DNA of 64,000 nucleotides, from the NCBI GenBank assembly GCA_964650285.1, contig CAZYSP010000002.1, positions 1 to 64,000 of the forward strand, given 5' to 3'. This document shows positions 57,973 through 64,000 of this stretch, one piece after another. The position numbers and the translations under genes are program-made. The stretch comes from JACPJP01 sp964650285 (GTDB taxonomy: Archaea; Nanobdellota; Nanobdellia; Woesearchaeales; GW2011-AR4). The notes beneath the pieces were generated by a model. It did no database searches and was not told the DNA's origin. It saw nothing but the letters and a program-made list of their open reading frames with translations. Position 1 is the first letter of the stretch. Each line of letters opens with the position of its first letter.

Positions 57973-60195
57973 ATGGTTAGTATCAAAAACTTTACTCCAA
58001 GGCTGTATCAGGAAACAATAATGGCTTCCTGCGCTAAGGGTAATTGCCTGATTATATTGCCTACTGGCTTAGGGAAAACAAAGACGGCTATATTAGCAGC
58101 TGCACAAAGGCTTAATTCTATTCCTAACTCAAAAATACTTTTTTTGACAGTAACAAAGCCATTGGCTGAGCAAATATACAATGAGGTCAGGGACTGTATT
58201 GACCTGAATGGTGATAATATAGCATTGTTTACTGGTTCTGTTACACCAAAAAAAAGGGAAGAATTATGGGAAAATGCTGTTGTAGTTGTAAGCACACCGC
58301 AATGTATTGAGAACGATATCATAAACAACAGGATTAATCTGGAAAATGTCTCTTTAATGATAGCTGACGAGGCGCATAATGCTGTCAAGGATTATTCTTA
58401 TACGTGGGTGGCTAAGCAGTATCATAAAAAATCAAGATTTCCGAGAATAATCGGTCTGACTGCTTCTCCGGGTTCTGACCTGGAGAAAATCCAGGAGGTC
58501 TGCAAGAATCTGTATATAGAAGAGATTGAAATAAGAACAGATAAAGATCCTGATGTCAAGCCTTATGTTCATGAAATTGAAATTAATTGGGTTAAGGTAG
58601 AACTGCCCAAGGTATTTTTAGAGACCAGGAAATATTTGCGGGATTTTTTAAATGACCGTTTAGAGAAATTAAAGAAATGGGGCATTTTGAGAAGAACAAA
58701 TCTGAAGTATGTAAATAAAACAGAGCTGTTGGCTTTACAAGCACAATTACGCGGCAGAGCTTCTATTGGAGGAAAGGATTTTGTTGTGTGGACTGCAATT
58801 TCTGTTTTAGCGGAAATAATGAAAGTAAGCCATGGCCTGGAGCTTTTGGAAACACAGGGAATTATTCCTTTGTTTACCTATATGCAAAAGATGCAGCATG
58901 ATGCACTTAATACAAAGGTAAAGGCTGTAAAGAATGTTGTTAAGGATTTGAACTTTCGTTCTGCATTTGTTAAAGTCTCTAAGCTTTATGAAGAAAAAGT
59001 GGAGCATCCGAAATTAATAGAACTGCAAAAAATAGTTAAGAATGAAATTGGCGAAAAAGCTGACAATAAGATGATAGTTTTCAATCAATATAGGGATAGT
59101 GCTGTTGATGTTGTAGAGAAACTTAATTCTGTTGATGGTGTCAATGCAAAATTGTTTGTTGGGCAGTTAAAAAAAGGAGAGACCGGTTTAAGCCAGAAAG
59201 AGCAGAAAGCTGTTTTAGATGACTTTCGTGCAGGAAAGTTTAATGTCTTGGTTGCTACATCAATTGGAGAGCAGGGTTTGGATATTCCACAAGTTAATGT
59301 GGTTATTTTTTATGAACCTATTCCTTCGGCTATCAGACAAATACAAAGAAGAGGCAGAACAGGAAGGCATGAAAAAGGGAAGGTAATTGTTTTAATGACT
59401 AAGGATACAATGGATGAGGGCTTTAGATGGTCGGCCCATCATAAAGAAAAAAGAATGTACAGGAATTTGGATAATTTAAAGGGAAAATTGACTCTATTTT
59501 TGAATACAAAAGAGGAGAAGATTACAAATTATGTGAAAGATGATAAAATAAAAATTTTTGCTGATTATAGAGAGAAAGGCTCTGGCACAATAAAAGAGCT
59601 TATTGAACTGGAAGTTGAGCTAAAGCTTGATGCTTTGCCAAATGCAGATTACATTTTAAGCTCTAGAGTGGGTGTTGAGGTCAAGACTGTAGATGATTTT
59701 GTTCAGAGCATTATTGATGGTAGGTTATTGCAGCAGATTAAGAATCTGAGAAATAATTTTGAAAGGCCTTTACTGGTTATAGAAGGTATTGAGGACATTT
59801 ATTCTGTAAGGAATGTGCATTCCAATGCTATAAGAGGTATGCTGGCTGCTATAAGTGTAAGCTATGGTGTTCCAATTCTTTATACTAAAAATTTTAGAGA
59901 TACTGCTATGTTGCTTAACATAATAGCAAAACGCGAACAGGAAGAAACTGGAAAAGATTTCTCATTACATCCACAAAAAAAAGCATTGAGCATCAAAGAG
60001 CAGCAGGAATATATTGTAAGTTCTTTGCCTGGAGTTGGCTCTGCTTTAGCAAAGCCATTGCTTAAATATTTCAAAAGCGTAAAGAATGTAATGACTGCAG
60101 AGCAAAAAGAACTTGAAAAAGTAGAGAAAATAGGAAAGAAAAAAGCAGAGAAGATAAGGGATATTGCTGATAGGGAGTACCAGACATTAGATTAA
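57973..60195 (+). CDS. hef: Hef helicase/nuclease (XPF/FANCM-like)
   Basis: 740 residues. N-terminal SF2 helicase: P-loop LPTGLGKTKTA (29-35), DEAH box IADEAHN, LTASPG (Ia/III), and the QRRGRTGRHEKG motif VI. Residues about 515-650 form an ERCC4 nuclease domain with the variant active site GVEVKTVDDF and upstream DYREKGS. C-terminal tandem HhH (LPGVGSALAKPLLKYF). Hef processes stalled replication forks. A full-length Hef, as in Euryarchaeota, rather than a stand-alone nuclease. Confidence 0.95.
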   Translation: MVSIKNFTPRLYQETIMASCAKGNCLIILPTGLGKTKTAILAAAQRLNSIPNSKILFLTVTKPLAEQIYNEVRDCIDLNGDNIALFTGSVTPKKREELWENAVVVVSTPQCIENDIINNRINLENVSLMIADEAHNAVKDYSYTWVAKQYHKKSRFPRIIGLTASPGSDLEKIQEVCKNLYIEEIEIRTDKDPDVKPYVHEIEINWVKVELPKVFLETRKYLRDFLNDRLEKLKKWGILRRTNLKYVNKTELLALQAQLRGRASIGGKDFVVWTAISVLAEIMKVSHGLELLETQGIIPLFTYMQKMQHDALNTKVKAVKNVVKDLNFRSAFVKVSKLYEEKVEHPKLIELQKIVKNEIGEKADNKMIVFNQYRDSAVDVVEKLNSVDGVNAKLFVGQLKKGETGLSQKEQKAVLDDFRAGKFNVLVATSIGEQGLDIPQVNVVIFYEPIPSAIRQIQRRGRTGRHEKGKVIVLMTKDTMDEGFRWSAHHKEKRMYRNLDNLKGKLTLFLNTKEEKITNYVKDDKIKIFADYREKGSGTIKELIELEVELKLDALPNADYILSSRVGVEVKTVDDFVQSIIDGRLLQQIKNLRNNFERPLLVIEGIEDIYSVRNVHSNAIRGMLAAISVSYGVPILYTKNFRDTAMLLNIIAKREQEETGKDFSLHPQKKALSIKEQQEYIVSSLPGVGSALAKPLLKYFKSVKNVMTAEQKELEKVEKIGKKKAEKIRDIADREYQTLD

Positions 60196-60196
60196 A

Positions 60197-60925
60197 ATGG
60201 TAAGAGTAGCAGCTGCACAGATTCCAGTAACAAATAGTACATTAAAAAATTTAGACACTATAATTAACTATATTAAAAAAGCGTCATCAAAGAAAGTTGA
60301 CATAGTTTGTTTTCCGGAAGCGTCATTAATTCATTCAAAAAATAAAGATACAATTAAAAAAATTCCAATAAAAAAATATATTAATATTATAAAAAAATCA
60401 TGTAAAAAGAATAAGATTCATTGTATTTTTGGGACGAACTTGGTTGAAAAAAATAAAATCTATAATTCTGCTTTTTTTATTGATGATAAAGGCAAGGTAA
60501 TTTATAGATATAATAAAGTAAATTTATGGATTAATGAGAGAAAAAGTAAGGCCAATGGAAGAAAAAATAATGTTGTAAAGACAAAGTTTGGCAAGATTGG
60601 GATAATAATATGTTGGGATATTGCTTATCCGGAATATGTGAAAAAGCTTGGAAAGCAAGGAGCGTGGATAATATTCTGCCCTTCTTATGTAATAAATTAT
60701 AAGCGGGAATTATACTCTTATGAGCATCTGCCTTATGCAAGGGCTTTTGAGAACTCTGCTTATTTTATCTATTGCGATGCTTATGCCAAGAATACAGTAA
60801 GGTACAGCTACATCTGCGGGCCGTCAAAGATTTATTCAAAGATAAGAAATAAAGAAGGTTTAATTGTTGCTGATTTGGACAGAAGGAAGGTTGTTGGGTT
60901 GAGAAGACATTATGGGTTGGTTTAG
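60197..60925 (+). CDS. Nitrilase-superfamily amidohydrolase
   Basis: 242 residues. The Glu-Lys-Cys triad is visible: E41 in CFPEASL, K107 in YNKVNLW and C139 in IIICWDIAYPE. It begins one base after the hef stop and is likely cotranslated with it. Members hydrolyse or transfer amides and nitriles; the substrate here is unknown. Confidence 0.88.
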   Translation: MVRVAAAQIPVTNSTLKNLDTIINYIKKASSKKVDIVCFPEASLIHSKNKDTIKKIPIKKYINIIKKSCKKNKIHCIFGTNLVEKNKIYNSAFFIDDKGKVIYRYNKVNLWINERKSKANGRKNNVVKTKFGKIGIIICWDIAYPEYVKKLGKQGAWIIFCPSYVINYKRELYSYEHLPYARAFENSAYFIYCDAYAKNTVRYSYICGPSKIYSKIRNKEGLIVADLDRRKVVGLRRHYGLV

Positions 60926-60976
60926 TACAATAATGAAAATTACAATAAATAAAAAAATTAAAAATATTACAAAGAA

Positions 60977-61828
60977 TTAAAATTTCATACTCTTTAATCT
61001 TTGGATTCTAATATTCATTGGCGGATGTGTAGATAAAAGAGCCATCATTGCTCCTCCACGGAAGGGATTTGTAATAAATAAATGGGCTGTTGCTTGGTTT
61101 CCTAGTCTCATTGGATGAGTTTTTACATTATTCTCTAATTTTTCCAATGCTGATGCAAGGCCATTAGAATTTTGTATAATTTTTGCTCCTGTTGAATCTG
61201 CAAGATACTCGCGGCTTCTAGAGATTGCAAGCTGGATTATCATTGCAATAAGTGGAGTTACAATAGCTAAGAGTAGTAAGCTAATAATATTTCCACTATC
61301 TCTGTTTCTGCCACCAAAACCTCCAAATATAGCTGCCCAACGGGCCATAAAAGCGACATAGGAAATTACACCTGCAATTGTTGCTGCTATGCTTGAAATT
61401 AATATATCTCTATTTTTTACATGTGAAATTTCATGAGCAATGACACCTTTAAGTTCATCATCATTTAATAAATTTAAAATTCCTTTTGTTGCTGCTACTG
61501 CTGCATGTTTTGGATTTCTGCCAGTAGCGAATGCATTTGACGCATCACTAGGTATTATGTAAACTTTGGGCATAGGAACTTTTGCTTTTTCAACAACTTC
61601 TCTCACTATTTTTAATAATCTGTGAGCTTCTGGTTCTTTTACTTCTTTAGCTTTATACATTGCCAAAACAATTTTGCCAGAAAACCAGTAAGCACCAAAA
61701 TTCATTATTATTGCAAAGATAAAAGCTATTGTTAAACCACTCATACCTCCCAGTAAGTTGCCTACCCATAACAGTAAAGCGGTTAATAATCCCAACAATA
61801 CAACTGTTTTTAATTGATTTACAATCAT
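60977..61828 (-). CDS. htpX: HtpX-like M48 zinc metalloprotease
   Basis: 283 residues. Two N-terminal membrane helices, then the zinc motif H132EISH136 with NRDILISS following, two more membrane helices, and the third ligand in SREYLADSTGA. FATGRNPKHAAVAATKGIL is the conserved leading segment. HtpX degrades misfolded membrane proteins. Length is typical. Confidence 0.93.
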   Translation of the reverse strand: MIVNQLKTVVLLGLLTALLLWVGNLLGGMSGLTIAFIFAIIMNFGAYWFSGKIVLAMYKAKEVKEPEAHRLLKIVREVVEKAKVPMPKVYIIPSDASNAFATGRNPKHAAVAATKGILNLLNDDELKGVIAHEISHVKNRDILISSIAATIAGVISYVAFMARWAAIFGGFGGRNRDSGNIISLLLLAIVTPLIAMIIQLAISRSREYLADSTGAKIIQNSNGLASALEKLENNVKTHPMRLGNQATAHLFITNPFRGGAMMALLSTHPPMNIRIQRLKSMKF

Positions 61829-61942
61829 TAAAGCACCTTAGATATTATAATATATTTCTATTTAAAAATTTAATGTTTAGTTCAATGAATAAAAACCAAA
61901 ACTATAAAAATGAGTTTCCCTTCCTTTAATAAGGGTGGCAAT

Positions 61943-62383
61943 ATGGCAAAAGAAGAAATAACAAAAATGTTAAATCAAGCTTTAGAACTAGAGCATGCTG
62001 CAAGAATCCAGTATTTGAGCCATGCAGAACTTGTTGAAGGTGAGAATGCTGAGCCGATAGTAGCAAGGCTAAAAGAGATTGCATCTGATGAGAAAGAGCA
62101 TGAAGATAAATTTAGAAATTTAATAGGAAATTTTCTTGGTGGAGTTCCCTCAATGAAAATTGTGCCTACAAAAAAAGCTAGGACAGTAAAAGAGATTCTC
62201 GAAACGAATTTGCAGGATGAAAAAAATGCAGTAGAGGTTTACAGTAAAGTTTTGGATGCAATAAATAAAGAAAAGGGTGTTCTGCCTTATGAGTTCTTGA
62301 CGCTAGAGCACGATGTAAGGCATGTAATTATGGACGAACAGGAGCATATAGCTGAATTAAAAACATTATTAGCAATTAAATAA
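61943..62383 (+). CDS. Ferritin-like four-helix di-iron protein
   Basis: 146 residues from ATG 61943, preceded by GGGTGG. A four-helix bundle with di-iron ligands is seen: ALELEHAARIQYLSHAEL and ASDEKEHEDKF in the first half, LQDEKNAVEVY and MDEQEHIAELKTL in the second. It resembles the rubrerythrin/bacterioferritin group without a rubredoxin domain. Probably peroxide or oxygen scavenging, or iron storage. Confidence 0.85.
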   Translation: MAKEEITKMLNQALELEHAARIQYLSHAELVEGENAEPIVARLKEIASDEKEHEDKFRNLIGNFLGGVPSMKIVPTKKARTVKEILETNLQDEKNAVEVYSKVLDAINKEKGVLPYEFLTLEHDVRHVIMDEQEHIAELKTLLAIK

Positions 62384-62401
62384 ATTTTTATATATAACTT
62401 T

Positions 62402-62423
62402 AATAACATTTAATAGTGTTATT
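62402..62423. terminator. Short hairpin between convergent genes
   Basis: AATAACA-tttaatag-TGTTATT, 7 pairs, lies between the stops of the ferritin-like (+) and thioredoxin-like (-) genes. AT-rich and weak; a candidate termination site only. Confidence 0.3.
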
Positions 62424-62437
62424 TACGTCACTTATTT

Positions 62438-62989
62438 CTATTTCCACTTAATTGAGCAGCCTATTGAAAAAAGAAACTCGTGTTTTGGTTTTTTGCCTTC
62501 TAAAACTGCATCTATTGCTTCATCCATATCAAATTCTGTTGGTTTTTGATCTGGTTCCATTGCATTGTTTAGTCTTCCATGATAAACCAGTTTTTGCTCA
62601 GCATCAAATAAGAAAGGGTCTGGTGTGCATGATGCACCATAGGATTTTGCAACTTCCTGCGTTTCATCATGCAGATAAACAAAATTAAAGTTTTTTTCTT
62701 TTGCTACTTTTACCATTCCTTCAAAGCTGTCTTCTGAATATTTCTCTGATTCATTGGGATTAATTCCCACTATGACTAGGCCTTTATCTTTGTATTTTGT
62801 TTGTAAATCTTTTATTGTCTCTTGCTTGGCTTTTACATAAGGGCAATGGTTGCACATGAAAATAATTAATAGTGCTTTTGCATTCTTGAAGTCTGCAAGC
62901 GAGTATGTTTTCCCATCTATAGCTTTCAAATTAAAATCCGGGGCTTTGTCTCCTGTCTTTAGTTTTTCAAGTGATTTTAGCAGTACCAT
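62438..62989 (-). CDS. Thioredoxin-like redoxin (AhpC/TSA/TlpA type)
   Basis: 183 residues. Peroxiredoxin-type start KLKTGDKAPDFNLKAIDGKTYSLADF, active-site C46NHC49 (CNHCPYVKA), GINPNESEKY and the cis-Pro segment ASCTPDPFLFD. Such YahD/PRX-like2 proteins are cytosolic thiol oxidoreductases. It is next to the ferritin-like gene, suggesting shared oxidative-stress roles. Confidence 0.88.
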   Translation of the reverse strand: MVLLKSLEKLKTGDKAPDFNLKAIDGKTYSLADFKNAKALLIIFMCNHCPYVKAKQETIKDLQTKYKDKGLVIVGINPNESEKYSEDSFEGMVKVAKEKNFNFVYLHDETQEVAKSYGASCTPDPFLFDAEQKLVYHGRLNNAMEPDQKPTEFDMDEAIDAVLEGKKPKHEFLFSIGCSIKWK

Positions 62990-63016
62990 TTGTATTTGGA
63001 AAAACTTAGGGATTAA

Positions 63017-63388
63017 TTAATTTTGCGGTTTTACATTATTTTCCATATAAGCTGTTAGGCCTTCTATCTGCCTTAAATGGGTTTTTTCGAATAAAAAATT
63101 TCTGAAATTATTGTCTATTTTAACTCCAAATTGCTGCAGACCGGAATTTAATTTTCCATATAATTCCTTGCCTTGTTTATCCAGATCAGTTAGTATAATG
63201 CAGTTTTTGTTATTGGAAGAAATGTTTTCTATTGTTTCGAATATGGGTTTTTTGTTTAACTCAACTATGTTTTTTATTCCGAAACTTTGCAATGTAATTT
63301 TATCTTTCTTGCCTTCAACTATTACTAATGTTTCTGATTTTTTTATTTTATCGATATATTTAGAAAATTCGTTGTTTAAATTATTCAT
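63017..63388 (-). CDS. Stand-alone Toprim-domain protein
   Basis: 123 residues forming a single Toprim domain: LVIVEGKKDK with Glu25 and LTDLDKQGKEL with Asp68 and Asp70, the metal-binding set of DnaG-type primases, topoisomerases and RNase M5. No helicase or zinc domain is fused. It is divergent from the primase small subunit gene, which supports a replication or RNA-processing role, but the exact one is unknown. Confidence 0.82.
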   Translation of the reverse strand: MNNLNNEFSKYIDKIKKSETLVIVEGKKDKITLQSFGIKNIVELNKKPIFETIENISSNNKNCIILTDLDKQGKELYGKLNSGLQQFGVKIDNNFRNFLFEKTHLRQIEGLTAYMENNVKPQN

Positions 63389-63410
63389 TGATATTGGAAT
63401 ATTAATAATA

Positions 63411-63420
63411 TTATATAAAT
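63411..63420 (+). promoter_or_regulatory. TATA box of priS
   Basis: TTATATAAAT centred about 27 bp before ATT 63444, so the predicted transcription start falls on or next to that codon. Confidence 0.5.
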
Positions 63421-63443
63421 TTTTGGAATGGTAATTATTAAAT

Positions 63444-64000
63444 ATTGCAAAAGACTACCAAAGCTCTATGCTGCCATTAAATGTTACTCTGAGCTATTAT
63501 AAAAGAAGGGATATACAGGAAGAGATAATAAAAAGTGCTGAAAACAGAGAAATTGCTGTTAAATATAACGATAAATTTGGTTCTAGACCAGATGTCCTTA
63601 ATAATCCTAATGATGTTTTAGAGTTGGCAAAACAAAAAGCTACTTCTTTTCATGCGTCAGAAGAGTTGTGGAGCAATCCCCTGCAATTAAATCTTAACAT
63701 GAAGAGGCATGAGACTGATGAGTTAAGGATTGGCTGGGACTTGGTTTTGGATATTGATTGCAGTTTCTATGAATATTCAAAGATTGCTGCTGACTTAGTA
63801 ATAAAGGCATTAAAATTCAATGAAGTAAAATCTGTATCATGCAAATTTTCCGGGAATAAGGGTTTTCATATAGGTATTCCGTTTGAGGCCTTTCCAGAAA
63901 GAATAAGGAATGAAAAAACAGCCAGTATGTTTCCTGATGCTGCAAGAAGAATTGCTTTCTACATTAAAGAGTTAATTAAAAAACCGTTAGGAGAAAAAAT
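63444..64000 (+). CDS. priS: DNA primase small subunit PriS (3' truncated by window)
   Basis: 185 residues of the archaeo-eukaryal primase catalytic subunit up to the window edge: NVTLSYYKRRDIQEEI N-terminus, WDLVLDIDC with the catalytic DxD, and the SGNKGFHIGIPFEAF block. The first ATG (63468) follows eight in-frame codons (ATT GCA AAA GAC ...) that are open to a TAA at 63432, and the TATA box points at ATT 63444. The true start may be AUU; ATG 63468 is the conservative alternative. Confidence 0.9.
   Translation, partial: MAKDYQSSMLPLNVTLSYYKRRDIQEEIIKSAENREIAVKYNDKFGSRPDVLNNPNDVLELAKQKATSFHASEELWSNPLQLNLNMKRHETDELRIGWDLVLDIDCSFYEYSKIAADLVIKALKFNEVKSVSCKFSGNKGFHIGIPFEAFPERIRNEKTASMFPDAARRIAFYIKELIKKPLGEK

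Noticed and set aside
1..64000. CRISPR arrays, rRNA genes, IS transposases
   Set aside because: No regularly spaced direct repeats, no conserved rRNA segments and no transposase motif were recognised in either strand.

Overview
This AT-rich window comes from an archaeon, most likely an uncultivated DPANN-type lineage (Woesearchaeota/Pacearchaeota-like) known from a metagenome assembly. The archaeal character is direct: aIF5B, aEF1-beta, transcription factor S, PCNA, the archaeal primase small subunit, Hef helicase/nuclease, Taw1/TYW1, Trm1, class I CCA-adding enzyme, archaeal RibC, CTP-dependent RibK, RNase J, Sec11-type signal peptidase and an NMD3-like protein, with TATA boxes about 25-30 bp before many starts. 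A run of exactly 100 N at 7965-8064 marks a scaffold gap. The lineage is inferred from gene content and style only; no rRNA is present.

Layout. 1-5514: a truncated giant surface protein with VGIGT and LamG repeats, a frameshifted small gene, a YbjQ protein and membrane-anchored Ig-like proteins. 5515-9921: a nested palindrome and a huge two-TM coiled-coil protein with an internal tandem repeat and the gap. 9986-20590: translation and RNA genes (DRG GTPase, PUA protein, aIF5B, Trm1, zinc ribbon plus aEF1-beta, RtcA) among small hypotheticals. 20580-28761: a hendecad-repeat secreted coiled coil, a riboflavin/FMN cluster (ribK, ribC, phosphoesterase, ribH), NMD3-like, signal peptidase, TFS and a second coiled-coil protein. 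28839-38694: tmk, dut, Taw1, MoxR/VWA pair, and an operon cca / sugar nucleotidyltransferase / DUF368 / SEC59-like kinase that suggests a polyprenyl-phosphate cycle. 38792-50504: antiporter, gyrase A, aminotransferase, ScpB, phosphate transport, lamin-tail protein and a trio of small helical proteins. 50559-64000: an intron-bearing tRNA-Leu, RNase J, PCNA, a tRNA-Gly with a T-loop intron, CaCA exchanger, TraB, a degenerate site-2 protease, Hef, nitrilase, HtpX, ferritin-like, thioredoxin-like, Toprim and the start of PriS.

The most unusual content is non-coding. Four dispersed copies of a 120-210 bp element (4068, 23459, 25131, 25797) share conserved blocks but have different, compensating terminal and internal stems, as expected for a structured RNA. 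A separate 42-nt two-hairpin element occurs once between genes and once in frame inside trm1, again with compensatory pair changes. Three genes appear to start on AUU or AUA at the position expected of leaderless transcripts. Protein-level oddities are a shared FFHG(x)GLVKTEKEK motif in two coiled-coil proteins, a site-2 protease without its HExxH residues, and a phosphoesterase overlapping ribC.
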